Shown: positions 1 through 9,315, counted from the stretch's first letter. The stretch is DNA of 64,000 bases from Thalassotalea euphylliae (GCF_003390395.1 NZ_QUOV01000001.1:4154001-4218000), one strand, 5' to 3'. Notes: generated from the letters alone by a model not told the origin. Numbers and translations: made by a program.

Positions 1-13
1 GATAATGGTTGTG

Positions 14-279
14 TATACCCAAACCACTTCAAGATACATGTTTCAGCGCTATCACAGGAGCTTAGTATCAAGGCGCAGCTAGCAGGAATGGTAACTCCCT
101 TGCAATTAGCTGTAACGATGAGAGTAAGTTCCTGTGAAGCGCCCGAAGGGTTGATTTAAAAACGATTTATGCCGCGTTATTGATCTTAACAAGGGAACAA
201 CCATTCTTGGCAATCAATGCCTTGCCTAAATCGTTTTTAATTTCAACTGAAACGAGCATTTTGAAGTGGCTTGGGTATA
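14..279. repeat. Palindromic MITE-like intergenic repeat, family A
   Basis: The two ends are imperfect inverted repeats. The left end reads TATACCCAAACCACTTCAAG and the reverse complement of the right end reads TATACCCAAGCCACTTCAAA; the similarity continues inward into a shared GTTTCAG. The interior (about 220 bp) holds no convincing reading frame. Such self-complementary units of 200-300 bp are typical of non-autonomous miniature elements or REP-like units in Alteromonadales. I see no transposase and no clear target-site duplication. Confidence 0.65.
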
Positions 280-389
280 TATGACCTTAGTGTAACCAGC
301 TCATCGACGACAATCGACCTGCTGATTACAGGTTTTTAGCAATGCCTATCAATTAACTGATAGGCATCGCCAAAGCAGTAAGTAACTAC

Positions 390-1046
390 TTACTTCACTA
401 ATTTTGCAGCAGCTAGCAAGATTTCAGGCTGTAAGCGAACTCTAAAGTTCGGGTTAACATAGCTAAACTGTACTAGACCTTTGCCGTCAATCACGTAAAT
501 CGCTGGTACTGGTAATACTAGGCGTTCTTCACCATCAGCATTTTTTTGAAGCGGGTTAGACAACTTCATCGCCGCTAAGTAACGCTCTGTGGTTTTTTGT
601 GATGTAAAAAAAGCTAAACCAAATGCTTGGCTGATCGTTGAGTTGTAGTCTGAAAGCAGTTGGTATTCTAAAGACATGCTATCAACACTTTTCTTTAAGT
701 CTGCTGGCGCGTCAGTTGACACACCGATAAGCTGGAAGCCTGCTTTTTTAAGCTCAGGCTCTAACTGCTTTAGCTGACCCATTTGCGTGTTACAGAATGG
801 GCACCAGCCACCGCGATAGAAAAACAAAATTGTCTTTTTGCCAGCTAGTACGTCTTTTAAAGGCTTGCTTTTACCGTCAATCGTTACCGCATCTACATTA
901 GGTACCATCTGACCATTCAATAGCGGGCTTACCCACTCAGCACTTTCAGCAACAGGCTTTGTTTTCATGGTATTAGTCTCGGCCATACTGGCAGAGGTAA
1001 ACAACATCGACAATGCAATTACCGCAGGAACAAATAACTTCATCAT
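390..1046 (-). CDS. Periplasmic peroxiredoxin-like protein (AhpC/TSA, thioredoxin fold)
   Basis: A 218-residue thioredoxin-fold protein of the AhpC/TSA 'peroxiredoxin-like' group. Residues 1-22 form a signal peptide ending in a SASMA-type cleavage site, so it probably works in the periplasm. The active site is YRGGWCPFC, with Cys82 and Cys85 in a CPFC arrangement; this differs from the single peroxidatic Cys of classical 2-Cys peroxiredoxins and is closer to bacterioferritin comigratory or thioredoxin-like members. It would reduce peroxides or protein disulfides; the substrate cannot be told. The coding strand starts MMK, and either Met could initiate. It stands alone, in the same direction as the downstream-lying chemoreceptor gene but 150 bases from it. 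Confidence 0.8.
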   Translation of the reverse strand: MMKLFVPAVIALSMLFTSASMAETNTMKTKPVAESAEWVSPLLNGQMVPNVDAVTIDGKSKPLKDVLAGKKTILFFYRGGWCPFCNTQMGQLKQLEPELKKAGFQLIGVSTDAPADLKKSVDSMSLEYQLLSDYNSTISQAFGLAFFTSQKTTERYLAAMKLSNPLQKNADGEERLVLPVPAIYVIDGKGLVQFSYVNPNFRVRLQPEILLAAAKLVK

Positions 1047-1198
1047 AAATTTTCTCTTTTAGTTCTAATCAGCGCAATTGACCTTGTTAGATGCAAAAAT
1101 ATTTCACAATGGCAACAGATATACGTCGAAAACTTACACGACTTTCGCTGAGCTATTGCGTGGAGCCGCGTTACCTTGCGCTGCGATGAGTAAACGCC

Positions 1199-3091
1199 TT
1201 ACACCTTAAATTGGCGCACTAACAGGTTAAGATCGTCAAACACCGATTGCAGTTCATCACAGGCATGCTGAGTTTGTTGCAAATTGCCAACGCCTTCCTG
1301 ATTTAAATTCATTAGCTGTAAAATATCTTCATCAATACTTTGAATTACATTGACTTGTTGCTCTGTCGCCACAGCTACCGAATGATTTTCTCGCTCAACA
1401 TCCGCCAAAGCGCCAATCACTTGCTGCATTTTGTCACCCGCAACATTGGCTAACGCAACGCTATTACTGCTGTTCGTTTGGCTTTCGGCCATCGTATCAA
1501 CTACCGCCGACGAGCCTTGTTGCAAGCTAGCAATCATCACTTCAATTTCGGTTGTTGCCACTTGTGTGCGCTGCGCAAGCTGTCTCACTTCATCGGCAAC
1601 AACAGCAAAGCCGCGCCCTGCTTCCCCTGCGCGAGCTGCTTCAATGGCCGCATTAAGGGCAAGCAGATTAGTTTGTTCACTAACGCCTTTGATAACGTCA
1701 AGAATGTTACCGATATTCTGCGTTTCTTGGCTGAGTTTTGTGATGTCGTCACTTGAGCCCGCCATCATATTGCTCAGCGTATTGATCGCAACAATGTTGT
1801 CGCTGATAGCATCAACCCCCTGTTGAGATTGATTGTGCATGGCAGACGTTAGCGATGACGCCGTGGCTGCATTGCTGGAAATTTCTTGCGCCGAGCTATT
1901 GAGCTCGGTTACCGCGGCAGAAACGTTCGTGCCCCGACTTAATTGTTGCTCAGCCATATTGATACCCGTTGCAGTACTACTGCGAACTTGCCCAATTTGG
2001 CTGTTTAGCGTTGTGGCAACGGTATGTACTTGGGTCATGGATTGATGGATGGTATCAATAAAGCCATTGAAATCATGTGACAATTTACCAATTTCATCTT
2101 GGCTTTTAACCGCTAAACGCTTGGTCAGATCGCCGTCGCCTTCAGAGATATCTTTGATCGCATACGATAATTGCTGAATAGGTTTAAGCAAATGACTGAG
2201 CAATAGGTTTAACAACACAACGGTCACCACCACACTCACTACACCAAAAACAATAGCGCTGTTTCTAGCACTTGCTAACGGTGCATAGGCTTTTTCCTGA
2301 TCAAGCACAACGCCCAAATACCAGTTTACCGATGAAATCCCTTTGACGGGCATAAAGGCAACAATCTGGTTCTGCTCATCAACATCAACAAGCTCACTAT
2401 TGAGTGGCGCCTGATAACCCAATAAATCGCTAATATTTTTATCAATATACTGAGCTTCTGGGTGACTTAGGATCTTGCCTTGTTCAGTAACTAAATAAGC
2501 ATAGCCGAGCCCAAGAAACTCGATGCTGTTGATAATATCGGCCACTTTATCAAGCAAGATGTCGCCGCCAGCAACACCAATAAACTGCCCTTGCTGCTCA
2601 ATCGGCGTTACCGCAGAAATAAGTAACTGATTAATCGTGGCATCAACATAAGGTTCGGTAAACGAAGGCATGCGCTCTTGCTTAACCTGCTGATACCAAG
2701 GACGTTGCCTTGCATCAAAATCTGCAGGTAGTTGAATATTAGGGTCATCGAGAATAAATTCACCGGATTGTTCAACAGCGATATATGCGTTTTTAAAATC
2801 ACCCGCATTATCTGCTTGCTTAGTAATGTTAAACATCTCAGCACTGCTCGTGTCCGCGGTGGTTGCTGTTGCCACGGCTTCAACAATCGCGAGTTTGCCG
2901 TTCAGCCAGTTGGCGATATTGCCAGACACTGACGATGCAATTTCGGTAATACTTTGCTGCAGTTGGTGATGAATTTCTTCATTCGCCGCAGTGTAGTTTC
3001 GAACCGTGAGTACTGATAATGCAAGTACAATCAATACGGCTGCAATTAAATTAATTTTATGGGCAAACTTTAATTTCGCGAACATATACAT
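1199..3091 (-). CDS. Methyl-accepting chemotaxis protein with dCache-type sensor
   Basis: A 630-residue membrane chemoreceptor that would feed ligand binding in the periplasm to CheA/CheW in the cytoplasm. It has a first membrane segment near residues 12-30, a periplasmic Cache-like sensor to about 275 (WYQQV and FTEPYVD motifs of dCache_1), a second membrane segment near 278-300, a HAMP domain, and a long coiled-coil signalling domain. The hairpin tip [16 protein letters not shown] and the following [15 protein letters not shown] are near-invariant in this family. There is no C-terminal CheR-tethering pentapeptide; the protein ends RQFKV. Met1 and Met3 are both possible starts; the latter is 6 bases from a GAG. 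The ligand is unknown; dCache receptors often bind amino acids. Confidence 0.93.
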   Translation of the reverse strand: MYMFAKLKFAHKINLIAAVLIVLALSVLTVRNYTAANEEIHHQLQQSITEIASSVSGNIANWLNGKLAIVEAVATATTADTSSAEMFNITKQADNAGDFKNAYIAVEQSGEFILDDPNIQLPADFDARQRPWYQQVKQERMPSFTEPYVDATINQLLISAVTPIEQQGQFIGVAGGDILLDKVADIINSIEFLGLGYAYLVTEQGKILSHPEAQYIDKNISDLLGYQAPLNSELVDVDEQNQIVAFMPVKGISSVNWYLGVVLDQEKAYAPLASARNSAIVFGVVSVVVTVVLLNLLLSHLLKPIQQLSYAIKDISEGDGDLTKRLAVKSQDEIGKLSHDFNGFIDTIHQSMTQVHTVATTLNSQIGQVRSSTATGINMAEQQLSRGTNVSAAVTELNSSAQEISSNAATASSLTSAMHNQSQQGVDAISDNIVAINTLSNMMAGSSDDITKLSQETQNIGNILDVIKGVSEQTNLLALNAAIEAARAGEAGRGFAVVADEVRQLAQRTQVATTEIEVMIASLQQGSSAVVDTMAESQTNSSNSVALANVAGDKMQQVIGALADVERENHSVAVATEQQVNVIQSIDEDILQLMNLNQEGVGNLQQTQHACDELQSVFDDLNLLVRQFKV

Positions 3092-3102
3092 CTCAACTAT
3101 GC

Positions 3103-3126
3103 CTAACTAAATGTCTAACTAAATGT
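3103..3126. repeat. Perfect 12-bp tandem repeat in chemoreceptor leader
   Basis: The unit CTAACTAAATGT occurs twice back to back, about 12 bases upstream of the chemoreceptor start on the minus strand. It may be simple slippage or a repeated regulator half-site. Confidence 0.5.
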
Positions 3127-3395
3127 TTTGTTATGAATATTTTTCTGATTTTTCTCTGGCGTCTAACGCTGAGCAGTGTGTTTTTTTAGGGTTTAAATAG
3201 CTTTAAATCTATTGGTCGCTCAGACACGCGCAGCTTCTTATAACACGATAAAAGTCGCTAGGCTACGGCAGTAATGTCCAGTCCAATAACACCATATGTT
3301 TCCATATTTCAGCAAAGCAGTACTTATATTTTTTTCTACTAGCTTTATCAGCAAGAATACTGGCAAGATACGGCTTTTGCAGTTAGGAAGTGTTT
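3127..3395. other. Intergenic region between divergent chemoreceptor gene and purU
   Basis: About 270 bases holding the promoters of two divergent genes. It is T-rich near 3150-3200 and 3330-3345. I see no RNA gene, riboswitch or strong palindrome, and no unambiguous -35/-10 pair that I would assign. Confidence 0.4.
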
Positions 3396-4256
3396 ATGCA
3401 GTCTCATCATCATTATGTTCTTACTTGGCAGTGCCCTGATACCTCTGGGGTATTGGCAAAAATCACCCAAAACTTGTATGAACACGGCGCATTTATTACT
3501 GAAACTGCACAGTATAGTGATCCCTATAGCGACACCTTTTTCTCACGCATTGCCTTTGATGACAGATCGCTAACGGTTCCGATTGAAGAATTTATCGCTG
3601 GTATCGAAACACTGGCTAAGCCACTGAATATGCAGTATCAACTACGCAGCAGAGATTTGTTGCCGAAAGTGGTGATTGCGGTATCAAAAGACGATCATTG
3701 TTTAGTGTCATTACTAACCAAGTGGAAAGCCGGTGTGCTACCAATCGATATCGTAGCGGTGGTATCTAACCATACCGACTGCCAGGCGTTAACCCAGTGG
3801 CACGGTATTCCATTTCATCACCTACCGATTACCGCTGACACCAAGGCCGAACAGGAAGCGCAAATGCTGAAACTGTTCAATGATTATGAAGCGGAATTAC
3901 TGGTACTCGCTCGATATATGCAGATTTTGTCTGACGATTTATGTGAGAAGTTACGAGGCAAGGCGATAAATATTCATCACTCTTTCTTGCCAAGCTTTAA
4001 GGGCGCAAGACCTTACCATCAAGCCCATGCTCGCGGCGTTAAAGTCATTGGCGCAACCGCGCACTATGTCACCGCTGATCTTGATGAAGGGCCGATTATT
4101 GTGCAAGAAGTAAAACCCATCAACCATACCTTTACCATCGAACAAATGGTGCATATGGGCCACGACCTTGAAGCCACTGCACTATCGCACGCGGTAAAAA
4201 TGCACGCCGAACAGCGCATTTGTTTAAATGGTGATAAAACGGTTATTTTAGCCTAG
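3396..4256 (+). CDS. purU: Formyltetrahydrofolate deformylase
   Basis: Hydrolyses 10-formyltetrahydrofolate to formate and tetrahydrofolate, balancing the one-carbon pool and supplying formate to PurT. The 286-residue protein has an N-terminal ACT regulatory domain (about 6-80, beginning YVLTWQCPDTSGVLAKIT) and a C-terminal formyltransferase fold. The catalytic Asn-His-Asp set is visible in INIHHSFLPSF and, later, ADLDEGPII; ARYMQILSDDLC is also family-typical. A GTG at 3390 would add two residues, but AGGAAG at 3385-3390 lies 5 bases before the ATG at 3396, which I prefer. Length matches the family (280-290). A short hairpin without a T-run follows the stop. Confidence 0.96.
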   Translation: MQSHHHYVLTWQCPDTSGVLAKITQNLYEHGAFITETAQYSDPYSDTFFSRIAFDDRSLTVPIEEFIAGIETLAKPLNMQYQLRSRDLLPKVVIAVSKDDHCLVSLLTKWKAGVLPIDIVAVVSNHTDCQALTQWHGIPFHHLPITADTKAEQEAQMLKLFNDYEAELLVLARYMQILSDDLCEKLRGKAINIHHSFLPSFKGARPYHQAHARGVKVIGATAHYVTADLDEGPIIVQEVKPINHTFTIEQMVHMGHDLEATALSHAVKMHAEQRICLNGDKTVILA

Positions 4257-4744
4257 CCCAACGGTTAGGCTCAGCGCTAGGAACCATACATCGATATACG
4301 CTGGCTAAATACGCTAGCGTTGCTAGCGGTAAACATCAGACTACTACTTTCACTTAAAAACCTAAAAACCTTAAACCTTAGTTTAGGTTCAGTGAAGCTC
4401 CTGCTAGCTAATAGCACTTCACCTCTTTTACACGCAAATCCACTCCCCCAAAAAAAGATAATTGAGTAAATATTCCACTGCAAATGATCAATTTTGGTTC
4501 AAAACAAAGCCAATCTGTACTACAAGAGCTATCTTTTTTGTAAGACATTTGCCATTTTATTAATTTTTTTGATTTGGTTAACATAAAATTACATTTTAAT
4601 TACACATTCAATACAAGCACTTAGCAACAAAGACGCAAAATGCTCAAAAAAAGTGCAAAAATATAACTTGCTGTTATGGGATAACAGCGTAAAGTAATGA
4701 CCAGCTACTACGTTAGTGGCGCTGTTAGCGCATAACGATAATTA
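4257..4744. other. Leader region upstream of the CsrB-type RNA
   Basis: No coding potential is convincing. A hairpin (GCCTA...TAGGC) sits across the purU stop. TGTAAG at 4539-4544 equals one half of the GacA/UvrY consensus, but the matching CTTACA half is not present. Two promoter-like pairs precede the RNA: TTGCTG (4668) with TAAAGT (4690), spacing 16; and TTAGTG (4713) with GATAAT (4737), spacing 18. Confidence 0.35.
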
Positions 4745-5110
4745 GCCAATATTAAGAATAAGGACACTAGCTCAGCTAGACTTGCACAGGAAGCAAGATG
4801 TCATTCACCATTAGCAATTGACCCCAGCGTCGTAGCTCAGGTGAAGACCTTATCTGAAACACGGATGGTTAACTTGGTTATCAGGATGATACGATTATTA
4901 GTCCAGGAGGGCTCGTAAGGATAGCTAAAAAAGCGTTAGGACGACCGAAAAAAACAAAATACGTACGGAAACAACAAAAATAAGACAGGATATAGTTGAA
5001 TTACAGGGACTGTGCTAATTAGGTAGGATACCAATTCAGGATCGGAAAAGATATTGATGGCACTAGCCACAGTGACTCTCCAAAAGCGATGCAATTGCAT
5101 CGCTTTTTTC
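4745..5110 (+). ncRNA. csrB: CsrB/CsrC-family regulatory RNA (CsrA sponge)
   Basis: I count 13 GGA triplets between 4762 and 5046 (starting at 4762, 4789, 4863, 4884, 4906, 4919, 4939, 4967, 4988, 5007, 5026, 5039, 5044), mostly as AGGA or CGGA, the CsrA recognition core. No open frame explains the stretch. It ends in a strong rho-independent terminator. Known CsrB-type RNAs have this build (250-370 nt, many GGA loops, terminator) and titrate the translational regulator CsrA. In E. coli csrC lies immediately upstream of yihI, and here the RNA also lies immediately upstream of yihI, which supports the call independently. The 5' end is uncertain (about 4700-4760). Confidence 0.85.
5082..5108 (+). 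terminator. Rho-independent terminator of the CsrB-type RNA
   Basis: A perfect palindrome with arms AAAAGCGATGCAA and its complement, followed by TTTTTTC. It is the 3' end of the GGA-rich RNA. Confidence 0.9.
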
Positions 5111-5253
5111 TTTTCTAAGAGCTAGCAGTTTGTCTTCACTTAGCTCAACTAGGTCAAACTAGTTTAGTTAACAAGTTAGATCAGCCAGATGTTTTCCATA
5201 TCTGCTGAATTCCCGTAAAATAACCACCATTAATCCCGCTCAAGTTAAATTTC

Positions 5254-5844
5254 ATGACACGTAAAAAGAAATCAAGAAAGCCTGGCGTAGGCTCTAGTGG
5301 CATTCGCAAAACTGACACAACAAACAGTTCAGTCGTTGTTTCTGATAAAAAGCCAAAGAAAAAAACAGGTAAAGCAGCCGGCAGTCGCCAAATCGAAGGG
5401 ACAAAATCCAAAAAAGCTGGCAACACAAACAAGCCGGCTAAAGATCCACGTATTGGCAGTAAAAAACCTATTGAGTTGGGCACCTTAGCCTCAACCAAAA
5501 CGGCGACACCAGCAGTAAAACACAAGCCAAATAAACCTCGTATCGCAAACGTTCGTGTTATTGATGCAGCGCCAAGCCTAGCTCAGCAACTTGCAGCGAT
5601 TGAAAACGACGAGCGGCTCCAGCTTATTCTTGCCAAGCAAGAACAAGAAGAGGCGTTGAGCAGTGAAGAAGTCGATCTTTACAATGAACTAATGGACGAA
5701 TACGAACGTTTATCTGCACAGTTAGCTGAGCAAGAAGATACGACATCGGCACCTTCGAATACGCCGGATGGCGCGTTAGATGACGATGACTTATGGGATA
5801 AGCTCGATACCTCAGATTTCTCAGACTATTCCGACGAAAGCTAA
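5254..5844 (+). CDS. yihI: Der GTPase-activating protein YihI
   Basis: Activates the GTPase Der (EngA) and so modulates 50S ribosome assembly in the cytoplasm. The 196-residue protein has the family layout: a very basic, low-complexity N-terminus (MTRKKKSRKP, then Lys/Ser/Thr-rich to about 75, with RIGSKKPI near its end), a central helical segment (about 100-165, LAAIENDERLQ and VDLYNELMDEYERL) and an acidic tail rich in Asp and Ser. Length agrees with YihI (about 170-200). Its place between a CsrB/C-type RNA and hemN matches the enterobacterial neighbourhood. A DUF2489 gene follows 42 bases later. Confidence 0.93.
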   Translation: MTRKKKSRKPGVGSSGIRKTDTTNSSVVVSDKKPKKKTGKAAGSRQIEGTKSKKAGNTNKPAKDPRIGSKKPIELGTLASTKTATPAVKHKPNKPRIANVRVIDAAPSLAQQLAAIENDERLQLILAKQEQEEALSSEEVDLYNELMDEYERLSAQLAEQEDTTSAPSNTPDGALDDDDLWDKLDTSDFSDYSDES

Positions 5845-5886
5845 GACCAAGACTAAAACCAAGATTAGACACAAGAGTAATCATCA

Positions 5887-6384
5887 ATGACCGAAAACAT
5901 ATGGCTTGTGTTAGCCGTTGTTGGCGCACTGATCATTTTTGCCCTAGCAATTTACGCAGGTAAATTGTTAATGCAACTAAAGCAGCAAAATGTCGCCCAA
6001 GCTAAGGCCGAGCAAGAGCGCCAAGCGCAACTGCAAAAGCATGATCGCAAAGTGCTCGACAGTTTATTGATCATCGTCAAAGCGATGCAAGAGCAGCAAT
6101 GTGAATATAGTGAAGGCGCATGGCGATTAACTGTGCTGATGGACTCATTGAAATTAACACCCACTATGTCGGCAGAATTTCCTGCTATAGTTGAGTTATA
6201 CGAGAGTATTAAACATCACTCAATACTCGCCGAGCGCAAAAAATTGCCCAAACAGCAACGCATGAAACAAGATGTCGAGCGCATGCAAGCCGAGGCAAAG
6301 CTAACGGAGCAAATTTCATTGGAACTCGACACCCTATATGAAACGGCAACCGCACAACGAGCCAGTATAAGCGAATCTTCATAA
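5887..6384 (+). CDS. DUF2489 single-pass membrane protein
   Basis: A 165-residue protein of the DUF2489 family, commonly found between yihI and hemN in Vibrionales and Alteromonadales. Residues 5-27 form one hydrophobic segment (VLAVVGALIIFALAIYAGKLL), followed by a charged, Gln/Lys-rich helical region and a cytoplasmic helical domain (WRLTVLMDSLKL, FPAIVELYESI). The family has no established function; a coiled-coil scaffold at the inner membrane is an inference only. It lies 42 bases after yihI and 30 before the DksA-like gene, so the three probably form one transcript. Confidence 0.75.
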   Translation: MTENIWLVLAVVGALIIFALAIYAGKLLMQLKQQNVAQAKAEQERQAQLQKHDRKVLDSLLIIVKAMQEQQCEYSEGAWRLTVLMDSLKLTPTMSAEFPAIVELYESIKHHSILAERKKLPKQQRMKQDVERMQAEAKLTEQISLELDTLYETATAQRASISESS

Positions 6385-6414
6385 CGATTATTCGCTCATG
6401 CTAAGGAGCGAATA

Positions 6415-6726
6415 ATGTCAGAGCAGTTAAAACAACAATTTACCGAGCGTATCGTTGAGCTACAACAACGCATTGACTCTATCCACCAAGACTTTGCCGA
6501 CGGGCGCCATGCCGATTGGTCTGAGCAAGCGGGTGAACGAGAAAACGACGAAGTGCTTAACGCGTTAGAGTCAGAAGCAAAAGTTGAGATACAACAACTT
6601 TCTAACGCCATTACCCTTATCGACAACGGCAACTATGGCTATTGCCAAAAGTGCGGCGAACAAATAAATCCTAAGCGTTTAGCCGTCCAGCCCGCAGCTA
6701 TCAAGTGCATCAACTGCGCTGACTAA
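6415..6726 (+). CDS. DksA/TraR-family C4 zinc-finger protein
   Basis: A 103-residue protein with a helical N-terminal coiled coil (1-70) and a C-terminal four-cysteine zinc finger: CQKC then CINC, the DksA/TraR signature. Canonical DksA is about 150 residues and has an Asp-containing coiled-coil tip that enters the RNA polymerase secondary channel. This shorter form lacks the long coil, so whether it works with ppGpp on RNA polymerase is unknown. AGGAG sits 6-7 bases before the ATG. It follows the DUF2489 gene closely and precedes hemN by 92 bases. Confidence 0.85.
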   Translation: MSEQLKQQFTERIVELQQRIDSIHQDFADGRHADWSEQAGERENDEVLNALESEAKVEIQQLSNAITLIDNGNYGYCQKCGEQINPKRLAVQPAAIKCINCAD

Positions 6727-6818
6727 ACAGCCAACCATTCATCTCAGGCTTTGCGCTTGATCAACTTTTGCCATGATGTCTTCTGATAAAATACTTCGGT
6801 TAACATTCGGGAGATATC

Positions 6819-8189
6819 ATGCAAATTGCACAGTTATTCGATAAAAAACTCTTAGCTAAATACAATACCAGTGGCCCAAGGTATACCTCTTACCCGACGG
6901 CATTAGAGTTTCACGACGAATTTAACGATCAAGCCTTTATTGACGCCGTTGCTGGCTCAGACACCCGTGATTTGTCTATTTATGTGCACATTCCATTTTG
7001 CCACAGTCTTTGTTACTACTGCGGCTGTAATAAAATTGTCACTCGTCATCGCGATAAAGCCGATATCTACCTAGACTACCTTGCCAAAGAAATCATCCAA
7101 CGCGCGCCGTTGTTTAACGAGTATCAAGTTAAACAAATTCACTGGGGGGGCGGTACACCAAGCTTTTTAACCAAAACGCAAATTACCCATTTGGTTAACT
7201 TACTCAAGCAACACTTCAAATTTGCTGAGCAATTGGAGATGAGCATTGAAGTTGACCCACGTGAAATCGAGCTAGATTTAGCAGATCATCTATACGAGCT
7301 AGGCTTTAATCGCATGAGCATCGGTGTACAAGACATTGATGAACAAGTGCAAAAAGCGATCAACCGTGAGCAATCTACCGAGTTTATTACCGACTTCACG
7401 CACCATGCAAAAGCCGTCGGCTTCCAGTCCATTAATATCGATTTAATTTACGGGCTACCGCACCAAACGCTTGATACCTTTGGTCGCACACTCGCTAGTG
7501 TTGAAGAAATGGCCGTTGATCGCATTTCGCTGTTCAGCTATGCCCACTTGCCATCGCGTTTTGCCGCGCAGCGCAAACTCAAAGACGAATGGCTACCGAA
7601 TGCCAATGAAAAGTTAGCACTCATGCAGTTAGCGATAGAAACCCTATGTCAGCAAGGTTTTGACTTTATCGGCATGGATCATTTTGCCAAACCCGATGAC
7701 GAATTAGCGATAGCGCAGCGCACAGGTAATTTGCACCGCAACTTCCAAGGTTACACCACGCAAGGTGACTGTGATTTGCTTGGCTTAGGGGTTTCTTCAA
7801 TCAGCGCTGTTGGCCGCTGTTACAGCCAAAACAACAAAGAGCTGAAACAGTATTACCAAATGATTGACGAGCATAGCCATGCCGTTGAGAAAGGTGTAAC
7901 GCTGAACACCGACGATGTATTGCGCGGCAAAGTTATCCGCTCACTAATGTGTAATATGTCGCTCGACAAACGCGCAATTGAACAAGAGTTTAATATTGTA
8001 TTTGACGACTACTTCGCTGATGAATTGGTCTCGCTAGAAACCTTTATTGAAGACAACTTAGTGACTAATCGAGAGCATGAAATTGTCGTTCATGCCAAAG
8101 CTCGCCTACTCATTCGTAACATTTGTATGAGCTTTGATGCTTATATGAAGCAACACATTAACCAACAACGTTTCTCACGCGTTATCTAA
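6819..8189 (+). CDS. hemN: Oxygen-independent coproporphyrinogen III dehydrogenase
   Basis: Radical-SAM enzyme that decarboxylates coproporphyrinogen III to protoporphyrinogen IX without oxygen, for haem synthesis under low oxygen. The 456-residue length matches true HemN (about 455) rather than the shorter HemW. The Fe-S cluster cysteines are in HIPFCHSLCYYCGC (Cys61, 65, 68, with Cys70 following). GPRYTSYPTA at the N-terminus and HWGGGTPSFL are HemN signatures. GGGAG precedes the ATG by 6 bases. A bidirectional terminator hairpin lies just after the stop. Confidence 0.97.
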   Translation: MQIAQLFDKKLLAKYNTSGPRYTSYPTALEFHDEFNDQAFIDAVAGSDTRDLSIYVHIPFCHSLCYYCGCNKIVTRHRDKADIYLDYLAKEIIQRAPLFNEYQVKQIHWGGGTPSFLTKTQITHLVNLLKQHFKFAEQLEMSIEVDPREIELDLADHLYELGFNRMSIGVQDIDEQVQKAINREQSTEFITDFTHHAKAVGFQSINIDLIYGLPHQTLDTFGRTLASVEEMAVDRISLFSYAHLPSRFAAQRKLKDEWLPNANEKLALMQLAIETLCQQGFDFIGMDHFAKPDDELAIAQRTGNLHRNFQGYTTQGDCDLLGLGVSSISAVGRCYSQNNKELKQYYQMIDEHSHAVEKGVTLNTDDVLRGKVIRSLMCNMSLDKRAIEQEFNIVFDDYFADELVSLETFIEDNLVTNREHEIVVHAKARLLIRNICMSFDAYMKQHINQQRFSRVI

Positions 8190-8214
8190 TTAATGCCAAT
8201 TTCAACTTTAGACC

Positions 8215-8241
8215 AATAGGGCGTTTTAATAACGCCCTATT
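8215..8241. terminator. Bidirectional terminator between hemN and DUF1285 gene
   Basis: Arms AATAGGGCGTT and AACGCCCTATT around a 5-base loop, with T-runs in both directions. It overlaps the 3' end of the minus-strand gene. Confidence 0.75.
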
Positions 8242-8771
8242 TCATACCCTCGCCCTTGGCTGTGCATAAATAGGCTAGTGCTACTATCACTTGCAACCTC
8301 TTTCGCCGCCTCAACCCATTGATAATAAACATTGCGATGTACTTTCGCCTCTAAATTGCGGCGCACCGTAATGTAAATATTGCCCTCGCTATCTAATCGA
8401 AGGGGGTGCTGCTCGTTTAACACAAACTCGTCACCTAAATTGGTCGCGAGTAACAGCTCAGAATGAGGCTGCTCATCTTTCCATTCCCAGCGCGTAATTA
8501 AAAACGGGCTGTCTTCCACCTGAATTTTTACTTTCTCTACAGGAGTGACTAAAAAGTACTCGCCATCTTCTTTTTTCAGCACCGATGCGAACAATTTAAC
8601 CAAAGACAAACGTTTAAATGGCGTGCCCATATAAAACCAATCACCGTTTTGCCTAATCTGTAAATCAATTTCGCCACAATACGCTGGGTTCCACAAATCA
8701 ACCGGTGGCCCTTTTTTCTCTTCGCCACAAATATGCCCATCGAGCTGCGCAAACAAATTATCTAACGACAT
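8226..8771 (-). CDS. DUF1285 protein
   Basis: A 181-residue soluble protein matching DUF1285. Family hallmarks are the N-terminal PPVDLWNP, GEIDLQIRQNGDWFYMGTPF, the LVKLFASVLKKEDGEYFLVTPVEK segment and later EHPLRLD. The family folds as small beta-rich domains and has no settled role. There is no signal peptide or membrane segment. It is monocistronic, convergent with hemN and divergent from tRNA-His. The product name should stay descriptive. Confidence 0.85.
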   Translation of the reverse strand: MSLDNLFAQLDGHICGEEKKGPPVDLWNPAYCGEIDLQIRQNGDWFYMGTPFKRLSLVKLFASVLKKEDGEYFLVTPVEKVKIQVEDSPFLITRWEWKDEQPHSELLLATNLGDEFVLNEQHPLRLDSEGNIYITVRRNLEAKVHRNVYYQWVEAAKEVASDSSTSLFMHSQGRGYEIGRY

Positions 8772-8848
8772 AATGATGCCTTTTTCACCACTTTATTCAG
8801 CTAATAGTATTAATTTTACTGGTATTGAAAGAAATTACGAGTTGATGC

Positions 8849-8876
8849 TTGTCAAAGCCCAGTAAACTGATATAGA
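8849..8876 (+). promoter_or_regulatory. Sigma-70 promoter of tRNA-His
   Basis: TTGTCA at 8849-8854 and TATAGA at 8871-8876 with 16-bp spacing, followed by a GC-rich discriminator (CCGCGC), as is usual for stringently controlled stable RNA promoters. Confidence 0.6.
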
Positions 8877-8918
8877 ATCCGCGCACTGATTCGCACAGGC
8901 GGGTTAGATTTCCTTGAT

Positions 8919-8995
8919 GGTGGCATTAGCTCAGTTGGTAGAGCCCTGGATTGTGATTCCAGTTGTCGTGGGTTCAAGTCCCATATGCCACCCCA
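8919..8995 (+). tRNA. tRNA-His (GTG anticodon)
   Basis: A 77-nt cloverleaf: acceptor GTGGCAT pairs with ATGCCAC, with the extra 5' G at 8919 that marks tRNA-His. The D arm is TAGCTCAGTTGGTAGAG, the anticodon stem-loop CTGGA-TTGTGAT-TCCAG (anticodon GTG at 8953-8955) and the T loop TTCAAGT. The CCA end is encoded. An AT-rich accessory pair follows 320 bases downstream. Confidence 0.98.
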
Positions 8996-9315
8996 CTATT
9001 TTCCTTGCTCTAAAAAACAATCCTAAACAAACTATCAGACCAATAGAATTAAGCTCTAAAGCTAATTTATTGTCTATTCAATTAGCCCTTCTTTATTAAA
9101 TTTTAATATTCTGGCAAATTGATTGACTGCTTAGTTTATATATTCGCTGCATAAGTATCGTCAATTACAGTTGAATAAAGCCAACTGGGCACATTTTTAT
9201 CTATAATTAGAGCATAAAAATAAGATTATAAATTCCAATTGAATTAACAGTTTACTGTGAATTTCGCGTCCATTAAACTTCATATAGTTACCTTTTAAAT
9301 TTGATAGGGAATTGA
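8996..9315. other. AT-rich spacer between tRNA-His and accessory pair
   Basis: About 320 bases, visibly richer in A and T than the core genes. It contains no convincing gene, terminator hairpin or copy of the tRNA 3' end. It presumably holds the promoter of the downstream pair. Confidence 0.4.

Noticed and set aside
1431..1826. Plus-strand frame of 131 codons
   Set aside because: Lies antisense within the chemoreceptor signalling domain, with a composition explained by its reverse frame.
4539..4556. GacA/UvrY box upstream of the CsrB-type RNA
   Set aside because: Only the TGTAAG half is present; the second half does not match, so I did not list it as a site.
5181..5525. Minus-strand frame of 114 codons
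   Set aside because: Antisense to yihI, whose N-terminal Lys-rich sequence creates long open complement frames.
8914..9099. Plus-strand frame across the tRNA
   Set aside because: Its first part is the tRNA-His gene itself; no ribosome site or continuation supports translation.
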